15,343 nucleotides of DNA, from assembly GCA_964498755.1 (NCBI GenBank), contig CAZCIB010000053.1:1-15343 (forward strand), given 5' to 3'. The first letter of the stretch is position 1; each line of letters opens with the position of its first letter. The position numbers and the translations under genes were made by a program. Positions 6,722 through 12,359 of this stretch are shown here, piece after piece. The notes beneath the pieces were generated by a model that saw only the letters and a program-made list of their open reading frames with translations, did not search any database and had not been told where the DNA came from. The stretch comes from RZZS01 sp964498755. GTDB taxonomy: Bacteria > Pseudomonadota > Alphaproteobacteria > Micavibrionales > Micavibrionaceae.

Positions 6722-7531
6722 ATGACTACGATTTTACACGCCTCCGACATTCATTTTGGCAAGGCTGACATTGCGCTCACGGAAGAGCTGCTGAAAGAAA
6801 TCAATGAACGCGCGCCCGATCTGGTCGTTCTCAGCGGGGATTTCGTTCAGTCGGGCTTTTCTTCCGAATTCAAGCAGGCCGGGGAGTTTATTGATAAAAT
6901 TCTCTCGCCCGTCTTTTGCGTTCCGGGCAATCACGACATACCGCGAACGCAGCTATGGCAGCGTTTTACCCAGCCCTTCCGGCGCTACAAAAAATACATT
7001 CATTACGACACGGATCCCGTGATGGAGACGGACAAGCTCGTTGTCGCCGGGATTAATACCGGACGGCCGATTGTTCCGCACTGGAACTGGGCGCACGGCA
7101 TGGTCGGCAAGGACCAGATAAACCGCATGCGCGGCATTTTTGCCAATGCCGATCCGAAAAAATGCCGGATTGCCGTTTGTCATCATCCGCTTATGGCGGC
7201 GACGAACGCGCCTATTGACACAATCGTCTGGGGCGGCAAAGAGTTGTCGCAAGCCTTGCTCTCCCTCAACGTGGACCTGCTTTTGACGGGACACATTCAT
7301 CAGGCCTCCGTAACGATTTCAGAAGATCATGACAGCAAACTCGCCTCCATTGGCGCGTCAACGGCGACGTCAACGCGTCGGCGCGAGCAGGCAAACGGCT
7401 ACAACCTGATTAAAATAGACAAGGACAGCATCCAGATAGAAGTCATGCACTGGCGGAAAAAGGCTTTGATGTCCTGGAAACCCAGAAAATCCAAAGGAAC
7501 AAACGCCTTGCGGCCTAGTTGGAACTCCTAA
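6722..7531 (+). CDS. Calcineurin-like metallophosphoesterase (class III cyclic-nucleotide phosphodiesterase-like)
   Basis: A 269-residue dimetal phosphoesterase. All signature blocks are present in order: SDIHFG with Asp9 and His11, LSGDFVQSG with Asp40, PGNHD with Asn70 and His71, the HHP motif at 154-156, and TGHIHQ with His191 and His193. No signal peptide is visible, so it is probably cytosolic. The family includes cAMP phosphodiesterases (CpdA), glycerophosphodiesterases (GpdQ) and UDP-diacylglucosamine hydrolase (LpxH), and the sequence alone does not separate these. The basic, Trp-containing tail (WRKKALMSWKPRKSKG) could bind anionic membrane lipids. It follows the kinase after 15 nt with a weak ribosome site, so it is likely read from the same transcript. 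Cleaving glycerophosphodiesters released by lipid turnover would fit the operon. Confidence 0.85.
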   Translation: MTTILHASDIHFGKADIALTEELLKEINERAPDLVVLSGDFVQSGFSSEFKQAGEFIDKILSPVFCVPGNHDIPRTQLWQRFTQPFRRYKKYIHYDTDPVMETDKLVVAGINTGRPIVPHWNWAHGMVGKDQINRMRGIFANADPKKCRIAVCHHPLMAATNAPIDTIVWGGKELSQALLSLNVDLLLTGHIHQASVTISEDHDSKLASIGASTATSTRRREQANGYNLIKIDKDSIQIEVMHWRKKALMSWKPRKSKGTNALRPSWNS

Positions 7532-7552
7532 AGTCAGAAAAGGAGAAGTTTT

Positions 7553-7714
7553 ATGACGATTTTACGAGTTATGTTCGCGTTTTTGTTACTGGCGGCGACG
7601 CCCTTTACGCTCGGGGCTTGCGAAAATGAAAACGATCCCGTCGAGGAAATCAGCGAAGGGTTTGAAGACGGCGCCGAGGAAATGGGCGATGAAATCGAGG
7701 AACAAACGGAGTGA
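7553..7714 (+). CDS. Small acidic lipoprotein
   Basis: A 53-residue lipoprotein. A hydrophobic signal (MTILRVMFAFLLLAATPFT) ends in the lipobox LGAC, giving a lipidated Cys at residue 24. The mature peptide is about 30 residues and strongly acidic (repeated EE, GFEDGAEEMGDEIEEQTE). Strong AGGAG at 7541-7545, 7 nt before the ATG, fixes the start. It is the last gene of the lipid operon, 21 nt after the phosphoesterase and followed by a terminator. It resembles entericidin-type peptides in size and layout, as does the lipoprotein at 14722-14862. No function can be assigned. Confidence 0.8.
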   Translation: MTILRVMFAFLLLAATPFTLGACENENDPVEEISEGFEDGAEEMGDEIEEQTE

Positions 7715-7744
7715 CGCGGCTTTAAAGCTGCAAAACTTTAAAGG

Positions 7745-7776
7745 ACAGGACGGCCTTGCGGTCGTCCTGTTTTTTG
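7745..7776 (+). terminator. Rho-independent terminator of the lipid operon
   Basis: ACAGGACG at 7745-7752 pairs with CGTCCTGT at 7763-7770, extended by GCC/GGT, around a TTGC loop. A run of T follows from 7770. It sits 31 nt after the lipoprotein stop and just beyond the end of the convergent antiporter gene, so it probably also insulates that gene. Confidence 0.9.
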
Positions 7777-7780
7777 TTGT

Positions 7781-8812
7781 TCAGGAAATGAACAGACACA
7801 GAATGAATAATCCATAGAGCGTGAGCATGAGAACGCTCTCAAAGCCGATGCCGGCGGGGCCGATTCTCTCCCGCCTTAACATGCCAAGCATCATGACGCC
7901 GGTCATAAGAACCGCTGTGCCAATAATCAGGATATGCGCGTTCTCGAAGGCATGATAGATCGAGCCCTCGCGGTAAAACACGTCCGCGCCGGATAAGAAC
8001 AGAACGTCAAAGCTGTTGCCGCCGATAATGTTTCCAACCGCTAGATTAAGCGCGCCGCGCCTTACGGCGGCCAGCGTCGTAATGAGCTCCGGCAGCGACG
8101 TCGTTACGGAAGTGAACAAACCGCCGACCACGCTTAGGGATAATCCTGTGCGTTCGGACAACGTCACGCCGGCCTCTGCGAGGAGATACCCCGAGAACGC
8201 CAGCGCCGCCGCCAGAACGGCGAATTTAATGAAGAGTTTGCGCAGGGCGTCTTCATCCACCTTTTCCTCTTCCTTTTCAACCTGCGTGTCATACGTTTTG
8301 CGCGGACGCCACATCGGATTCGACTTGGTATCGTTCACCACTTTCAGTCCGGCGAGATAGGCGCCGATCAACACAACCGAAACAGGATGGATTTGTAAAA
8401 CCGTCACTTCCGGGGCAGCCATCGCGATAATGGGGATTGAAAGCAGTACGATCAGCAATGCGCCCTGCGCCAGATTTTCAAGCGATGCGGCGGCGTGTTC
8501 AAGATTGATCCGCCTGTAGGTTAAATCCGCGATTGCGAGGAAAGCTGTTTGCGCGGCGATTCCGCCGACCGAATTACTGATCGCGAGCGAGGCGTGTCCG
8601 CTTCCGGCGGCGTAGAAACTTAAGACCGTGCCGGCGAGCGAAGTTGAAATGCCGATAAATACGGCCCCGACAATGGCCTGCCCCCAGCCAGTCTGCGCGG
8701 CAATGCCCTCGGCGGTCGCGGCAAGCTTCGTCCCAGCAAAAGCGATGACGCACGCCGAAGCGGCAAAGACCAGCAGCAAAACAATCAGGGGGAATGTTTC
8801 AAAATCCAGCAT
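7781..8812 (-). CDS. CaCA-family cation (Na+/Ca2+) antiporter-like membrane protein
   Basis: A 343-residue integral membrane protein with about ten hydrophobic segments and a charged central loop at about 165-195, the usual CaCA layout of two inverted five-helix halves. The second alpha repeat is canonical: SVTTSLPELITT at 235-246 with Glu242, and GNIIGGN at 260-266. The first is altered: GISTSLAGTVLS at 54-65 has Ala-Gly where Pro-Glu is normal, and ISNSVGGIAA at 78-87 lacks the second Asn. In characterised exchangers an acidic residue in each repeat contributes to ion binding, so ion choice or transport by this protein is uncertain. ATG 8812 has AAGG upstream. It is convergent with the lipid operon. 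Confidence 0.85.
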   Translation of the reverse strand: MLDFETFPLIVLLLVFAASACVIAFAGTKLAATAEGIAAQTGWGQAIVGAVFIGISTSLAGTVLSFYAAGSGHASLAISNSVGGIAAQTAFLAIADLTYRRINLEHAAASLENLAQGALLIVLLSIPIIAMAAPEVTVLQIHPVSVVLIGAYLAGLKVVNDTKSNPMWRPRKTYDTQVEKEEEKVDEDALRKLFIKFAVLAAALAFSGYLLAEAGVTLSERTGLSLSVVGGLFTSVTTSLPELITTLAAVRRGALNLAVGNIIGGNSFDVLFLSGADVFYREGSIYHAFENAHILIIGTAVLMTGVMMLGMLRRERIGPAGIGFESVLMLTLYGLFILCLFIS

Positions 8813-8908
8813 GGCAACCTTGTAAGCGCGCTGTTTATCTGTTTCATGACTATAGTCACTTGAAGAAATAATGATCCATTTAGCGCCCGGATTATCGCCA
8901 GAAAATTT

Positions 8909-8986
8909 AAACTACAGAGATCGCAGAGTGCGCAGAGTTTTTTTCAAGAGCTGTAATCTCTGCGTTCTCTGCGCACTCTGTAGTTT
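8909..8986. repeat. Long palindromic element built of CGCAGAG units
   Basis: The left arm 8909-8937 and right arm 8958-8986 (29 nt each) pair at 25 of 29 positions. The outer 11 bases (AAACTACAGAG) pair perfectly, and so do two blocks of CGCAGAG. Within each arm CGCAGAG is tandemly repeated at a 9-bp spacing. The loop is 8938-8957. The composition recalls the dispersed CTCTGCG-type repeats seen in many bacterial genomes, which I state from memory. It lies outside any gene. Confidence 0.75.
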
Positions 8987-9035
8987 TAAAAATGCGCTGC
9001 GCGCAAATTCATAAAAACCGGAGCGAGCGTCGCAT

Positions 9036-9074
9036 TAATCATTCAATCCTCTAGTTAATTATTCGATCCTCTAT
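9036..9074. repeat. Two-copy tandem repeat, 20-bp period
   Basis: TAATCATTCAATCCTCTAG at 9036-9054 and TAATTATTCGATCCTCTAT at 9056-9074 agree at 16 of 19 positions. It lies between the CGCAGAG palindrome and the terminator, distant from any gene start. It could be a protein-binding site or repeat debris. Confidence 0.45.
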
Positions 9075-9119
9075 AGGCAACGGCGGGACGCCGCGCAAGC
9101 CAAACTTCTCAAGAAGCCT

Positions 9120-9152
9120 AAAAAAGCGGCCGGCTACATACAAACCGGCCGC
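9120..9152 (-). terminator. Rho-independent terminator of the YflT-like gene
   Basis: GCGGCCGG at 9126-9133 pairs perfectly with CCGGCCGC at 9145-9152 around an 11-nt loop. Read on the minus strand it is followed by six T (complement of 9120-9125). It lies 28 nt after the stop of the gene at 9181-9675. Confidence 0.9.
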
Positions 9153-9180
9153 CCGTGTTTTTGCTTGCGAAGATTACGCC

Positions 9181-9675
9181 TCACGCCGCGATGTTATAGG
9201 CGTCGACGGAATAAAGAATCTCTTTGGCCTGATCTTTTTGATCGCTGTTCTCAGGCTTGACGACAAGCAGGATCGCCCCGTTCATGATTTCATCTTCGTA
9301 AAGTTTGGCCTCATGCTCGGGAATGCCCATTCCGACAAGGCCGCCGACAAGACCGCCGGCGATGGCGCCTGTCCCGAGACCTGCAAGGCCTGATACAAGT
9401 ACGCCCGAGATCACGACGTTGAGGCCTGGAATGGCGAGCGCGCCTGCGGACATGACGCCGCCTATCGCAGCACCGATCAAACCGCCCGTCGTTACGCCGG
9501 CGGCGAAGCCTTCGTCCGTTTTTGAACCTTTTTCAATGTTGAAAGTCTTGCCGCGCGTTTCGTCAGAGACGACCAGGCCGACCTGCTCTTCGGTAAAGCC
9601 TGCGCTCTCAAGTTTGTACAGCGCATCCTCTGCCGCCTGCCTCGTTTTGAAGGTTGCTGTAATTGTGCTGGTCAT
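9181..9675 (-). CDS. YflT-like stress protein with glycine-zipper membrane hairpin
   Basis: A 164-residue protein. Residues 1-40 (TITATFKTRQAAEDALYKLESAGFTEEQVGLVVSD) have the small ferredoxin-like pattern of general stress protein 17M/YflT domains. Residues about 59-117 are Gly/Ala-rich and hydrophobic with many GxxxG steps (GGLIGAAIGGVMSAG, GLGTGAIAGGLVGGLVGMG), suggesting a membrane-inserted hairpin. The C-terminus, ILLVVKPENSDQKDQAKEIL, returns to a soluble fold. TAGGAG lies 6 nt before the ATG. A monocistronic unit is likely, given its own terminator and a 59-nt leader containing a possible TTGGCC-N18-TATATG sigma70 pair. It shares its architecture with the protein at 5158-5805. The molecular role is unknown, and the link to stress is by family. 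Confidence 0.75.
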   Translation of the reverse strand: MTSTITATFKTRQAAEDALYKLESAGFTEEQVGLVVSDETRGKTFNIEKGSKTDEGFAAGVTTGGLIGAAIGGVMSAGALAIPGLNVVISGVLVSGLAGLGTGAIAGGLVGGLVGMGIPEHEAKLYEDEIMNGAILLVVKPENSDQKDQAKEILYSVDAYNIAA

Positions 9676-9734
9676 TGCTTTCTCCTAACTGCATATAATT
9701 TCAACTACTCATAGCGGCCAACTATTTAGAGCGG

Positions 9735-11084
9735 TTAAGGCTCCTTGTCCCGGGCGAGAGGAGACGCCGACTGGTTGTCGCGGTGATTCAGAATTTTCAG
9801 CGCCCTTTTATAGGCCCGCTCGATATCCTTCCGATCCGCCTCGCAGATATCGTCGGTTTTTGCGAAGTGACTGTTAATAAGATACGCCTGATCCTTAAGC
9901 GCGTCTTTTTGCTCCTGCCGGACGGCGCTGTAACCGACGGCCTCGATCGCATACAGGATATGAACGAGAATGTCCGGTTGCCCCGCGGCTTCCTGGCGGA
10001 TCTGGCTGAAGGCGGCGTTCACAATGTCCCTGTCCTTTACAGCCACGCCGCTCACGCGCAGAACGCCTTGCGAATCATAATAATCGTTATCGGGCTTATG
10101 CACGGTAAACAGGCGCACAAGGGCGACGGACAGATTGTTGACGACGGCCATGGCGGTGTAGGGATCCCTGTTGGTGGGGCCAAGCGCGCGGATCGCGATT
10201 TCCACGAGATGCCGCATGGAGTATTCCAGATCCTGAGTCGGCGTACGTTCCTCACCGATCAGAATATGTGATCTGGCGGCGTTATCTATATCTTCGGTTA
10301 CGCGCTCTTCCGGGTACAGGCACAGCGCGGTCTGATGCCTGAGGACGAAACGCCCCGCGCGCAAGTCGAGCTGTATCCACAAATCGTGCGCCTCCGCAAG
10401 TTTTGTAAGAGCCCTGTAATTGACGCGCTGAATATAGCCGCTACGTTCAAACGTTGTCGGTCTTGCCCGGTCGTCAAAATCCTCCGGCCAGTCGCGGTTT
10501 TTGCCTTCCCTATGCTCTGGTTCAGCCAGATGCGCAATCGCCTCAAGCAATTCGGCGTTTACGCGGCGCACGATCGTATCGGAAACCGTCGAGCGCGCAA
10601 CGTGGTGTACGAAAAACAGCATGACAAAAAGAATCAGAAACGAAAACAAGGCGGCCAGATTTACCGACAGCCCGGGAACGGAACCTCCCAGTTCGTCAAT
10701 ATGCAGTACGCGCAAAATAACGAAGCAGTAAACGATCACGGCGAAAAACGCGCCGATGCTGGCTTGCGTCCATATGTCCCGGGTAAAGCTCCGTATCAGG
10801 CGCGGACCGAGCTGGGACGCGCCGAGCGTTATCACGACAAAGGTCAGTGAAATTGAGAGCGTTGTGATTGTAATGACCGAGGTCAGCAAAATCCCCAGCA
10901 GCTCTTTGGCGTCCTCAAGGTTGCCGCTATAGGAGAGCCACGGGATGCCGGTCCGGCCGATGACGTGAAAGTCCAGCCACGCGGCCAGCCAGCCGCCCAG
11001 AAAAGCGCCTGCGCACATTAATAGCGGCAAAAACAGGAGACTTGTCCGTACGCCGTCCCAGAACGTTACTAAACGATCAAACAT
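9735..11084 (-). CDS. DUF2254 family membrane protein
   Basis: A 449-residue protein matching the DUF2254 pattern. Four transmembrane helices fall in the first 165 residues (about 14-37, 62-88, 107-127 and 141-163), including ITTLSISLTFVVITLGASQLGPRLI and HHVARSTVSD. A long cytosolic, helix-rich C-terminal part of about 280 residues follows, rich in charged residues (RAGRFVLRHQTALCLYP at about 240-256). The function is not established for the family. The length and layout are complete. The start ATG at 11084 has no clear ribosome site, and the gene lies downstream of the EF-hand gene's terminator, so its promoter is not evident. It is on the same strand as the YflT-like gene, 59 nt upstream of it. 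Confidence 0.85.
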   Translation of the reverse strand: MFDRLVTFWDGVRTSLLFLPLLMCAGAFLGGWLAAWLDFHVIGRTGIPWLSYSGNLEDAKELLGILLTSVITITTLSISLTFVVITLGASQLGPRLIRSFTRDIWTQASIGAFFAVIVYCFVILRVLHIDELGGSVPGLSVNLAALFSFLILFVMLFFVHHVARSTVSDTIVRRVNAELLEAIAHLAEPEHREGKNRDWPEDFDDRARPTTFERSGYIQRVNYRALTKLAEAHDLWIQLDLRAGRFVLRHQTALCLYPEERVTEDIDNAARSHILIGEERTPTQDLEYSMRHLVEIAIRALGPTNRDPYTAMAVVNNLSVALVRLFTVHKPDNDYYDSQGVLRVSGVAVKDRDIVNAAFSQIRQEAAGQPDILVHILYAIEAVGYSAVRQEQKDALKDQAYLINSHFAKTDDICEADRKDIERAYKRALKILNHRDNQSASPLARDKEP

Positions 11085-11110
11085 AAATATCTGAAACCAT
11101 TCTATATTTT

Positions 11111-11146
11111 TAAGAAAAAGAGGGAGATTTATAAACCTCCCTCTTT
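11111..11146 (-). terminator. Rho-independent terminator after the EF-hand gene
   Basis: AAAGAGGGAG at 11117-11126 and CTCCCTCTTT at 11137-11146 pair perfectly over 10 bp around a 10-nt AT-rich loop. On the minus strand the stem runs into TTTTTCTTA. It separates the EF-hand gene from the DUF2254 gene. Confidence 0.88.
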
Positions 11147-11182
11147 ATATCCGCAGTAATATATTACGCCAGTCCGGCGCGG

Positions 11183-11653
11183 CTACCATTCATACAGGCC
11201 ATCATCGTCGTAATCGATGTAAGTTGAGGCGACCTGATCATATTCATACGCCTCAACATAGCCGTCGCCGTCAATGTCCCACATGTCGTAGAGATTATCG
11301 TCATAGGCGGTTGTGTACTCGTTCATTTCGAGATTGCCATCATTGTCGACGTCGTAATCGCTGAACGCGTTTCCATAGCCATAGTCGATATCATAGGGAT
11401 CATACCACACGGAGGTGTAGTCGTCCCATTCGCCCTCATCGATAACGCCGTCATCGTCATAATCAATGAGGTCATAGCTGTAACGGACATACTCGGTTTC
11501 CTCGAGATAGCCGTCATTATCCATGTCGTAACCGTAATACGTATAGTTCGTTTCGGCCTGGGCGGATGCGGAGATGGCAAGTACGGCGCCGATCGTGAGG
11601 GCGCTCGCTGCCAAAAGCCGTTCATTTTTGAAACCTTTTTTGTTCTTAAGCAT
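11183..11653 (-). CDS. Secreted EF-hand calcium-binding protein with five DxDxDG loops
   Basis: A 156-residue exported protein. Residues 1-33 form a signal peptide (basic start, hydrophobic LAASALTIGAVLAISAS, then AQA). Four complete 12-residue EF loops have Asp at 1, 3 and 5, Gly at 6 and Glu at 12: residues 43-54, 64-75, 101-112 and 126-137. A fifth (DYDDDGLYEW, 147-156) ends at residue 10, so its terminal Glu is missing. Loop-to-loop spacings of 21, 37, 25 and 21 are mostly shorter than in a classical helix-loop-helix pair, more like repeat-type calcium binders. The mature protein is extremely acidic and Tyr-rich. The start is fixed by AAGGAGG about 6 nt before the ATG. A weak EcfG-like promoter lies upstream. 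A likely role is periplasmic or extracellular Ca2+ binding or buffering; partners are unknown. Confidence 0.88.
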   Translation of the reverse strand: MLKNKKGFKNERLLAASALTIGAVLAISASAQAETNYTYYGYDMDNDGYLEETEYVRYSYDLIDYDDDGVIDEGEWDDYTSVWYDPYDIDYGYGNAFSDYDVDNDGNLEMNEYTTAYDDNLYDMWDIDGDGYVEAYEYDQVASTYIDYDDDGLYEW

Positions 11654-11692
11654 GATGATTCCTCCTTAGGTTCATTTGCATTGGGGCCTTCC

Positions 11693-11717
11693 TACAAATG
11701 AGGCATTGCGAAGTTCC
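11693..11717 (-). promoter_or_regulatory. Weak EcfG-like promoter candidate for the EF-hand gene
   Basis: On the minus strand GGAAC (11717-11713) is followed after 16 nt by TGTA (11696-11693). The -35 is perfect and the -10 has two mismatches to CGTT. It lies 40 nt before the start at 11653, in the divergent intergenic region. Confidence 0.28.
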
Positions 11718-11762
11718 GTGATAACGCTATTGCCAGGCGGCGCTCCTGTCCTTCCTTTTTTT

Positions 11763-11788
11763 GGAACAAGACGCCGCGCTTGTTTGTT
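11763..11788 (+). promoter_or_regulatory. Candidate EcfG-type promoter of the Pmp3/PRC-barrel operon
   Basis: GGAAC at 11763-11767, 17-nt spacer, TGTT at 11785-11788. The -10 variant is the same as at 2219-2222. The predicted transcription start is about 11795, just before the AAAGGA ribosome site at 11799-11804 of the gene at 11813. Confidence 0.42.
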
Positions 11789-11812
11789 TGCTCGTATGAA
11801 AGGAATAAAAGC

Positions 11813-12010
11813 ATGCGCGTTATCATACCGGCTCTTGCGGACAGGGCGCAGGCGGGGGAAGCGATAGCGAAAGACGTTGCCGTCGTAGACGTCAACGTTC
11901 CCGAGCACCTGCTCGCCCGGCTTGAAAAAGACAAGCCCGAGCAGGACGGGACTAAAGGAACAACGCAAAAATCCAAGGAGATAAAAGATGAACGGGATAG
12001 TAATGATTAA
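11813..12010 (+). CDS. Small protein of unknown function
   Basis: A 65-residue protein that I do not recognise. The N-terminal half (MRVIIPALADRAQAGEAIAK, then VAVVDVNVPEHLLARLEK) looks like a short folded alpha/beta unit. The C-terminal 22 residues are a highly charged, Lys/Glu/Asp-rich and probably disordered tail. ATG 11813 is chosen over an upstream ATG at 11780 because AAAGGA lies 8 nt before it. No signal peptide or membrane segment is visible. Its end overlaps the next gene by 23 nt in another frame. It leads the apparent four-gene operon, just after a candidate stress promoter. Confidence 0.6.
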   Translation: MRVIIPALADRAQAGEAIAKDVAVVDVNVPEHLLARLEKDKPEQDGTKGTTQKSKEIKDERDSND

Positions 12011-12179
12011 GGAAGTGGAGTTTATTGAAAACGCCGTCTCTCTGTGCGGCGGCGTGCCTACGGATGCGGATCTTCCGCAAATTCAGAGCGAAACGCAGGC
12101 TGGCGTTGATCTGATTCACGAGGTTACGGGCGAACCCGTTGCCCGGATTGAAGAGCAGCTTAACCAACAGCTAGCATAA
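11988..12179 (+). CDS. Small protein of unknown function
   Basis: A 63-residue acidic protein with no recognised family. It contains a single Cys in SLCGGVPTDADLPQI and a C-terminal amphipathic stretch (EVTGEPVARIEEQLNQQLA) that could form a helix. The start at ATG 11988 is supported by AAGGAG at 11975-11980, 7 nt upstream. An in-frame ATG at 12003 (residue 6) is the alternative. It overlaps the preceding gene and is followed after 15 nt by the Pmp3-like gene, so it is probably co-translated. It is unlikely to be a chance frame, given its good ribosome site and place in the operon. Confidence 0.6.
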   Translation: MNGIVMIKEVEFIENAVSLCGGVPTDADLPQIQSETQAGVDLIHEVTGEPVARIEEQLNQQLA

Positions 12180-12194
12180 AAAGGAGAAGAGAAA

Positions 12195-12356
12195 ATGGCT
12201 GATTTTCTACGCGTAATTCTGGCCATCCTGCTGCCGCCGCTCGGCGTGTTTATGCAGGTCGGTTTGACGGGGCAGTTCTGGTTGAATATCCTGCTGACCA
12301 TACTTGGGTACATTCCCGGCATTGTGCACGCAGTTTACATCATTGCCAAAAGGTAA
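12195..12356 (+). CDS. Pmp3/YqaE (UPF0057) family small membrane protein
   Basis: A 53-residue two-helix membrane peptide with the family signature: LRVILAILLPPLGVFMQVG at residues 5-23, then FWLNILLTILGYIPGIVHAVYII at 28-50. Members (yeast Pmp3, plant RCI2, bacterial YqaE) sit in the plasma membrane and are linked to salt, cold and membrane-potential stress; loss in yeast makes cells cation-sensitive. AAGGAG at 12181-12186 lies 8 nt before the ATG. It lies 15 nt after the preceding small gene and 3 nt before the PRC-barrel gene, well inside an operon. Confidence 0.92.
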   Translation: MADFLRVILAILLPPLGVFMQVGLTGQFWLNILLTILGYIPGIVHAVYIIAKR

Positions 12357-12359
12357 AAC

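Larger units (their letters stand above)
8813..9180. other. Gene-free gap with repeats between the antiporter and the YflT-like gene
   Basis: These 368 bases hold no credible gene. They contain the antiporter leader (a possible -10 TATAGT in the minus-strand leader near 8850), a long imperfect palindrome at 8909-8986, a two-copy 20-bp-period repeat at 9036-9074 and a minus-strand terminator at 9120-9152. The stretch just outside the palindrome is AT-rich, unlike the flanking genes. Confidence 0.7.

Noticed and set aside
7521..7546. GGAAC before the small lipoprotein as a stress promoter
   Set aside because: No GTT at 16-17 nt; the sequence there is the ribosome site region.
8909..9074. CRISPR-like array
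   Set aside because: Only inverted arms and a two-copy short repeat; no regular repeat-spacer units and no cas genes.
9720..9744. GGAGC-N16-AGTT on the minus strand before the YflT-like gene, as another EcfG site
   Set aside because: Two mismatches in nine bases at a position inside the neighbouring gene's end; too likely by chance.
10335..10850. Plus-strand frame within DUF2254
   Set aside because: Shadow of the minus-strand membrane protein, whose helices and family pattern are clear.
11676..11867. Plus-strand frame in the divergent intergenic region
   Set aside because: No ribosome site, low-complexity basic product, and it overlaps the better-supported gene at 11813.
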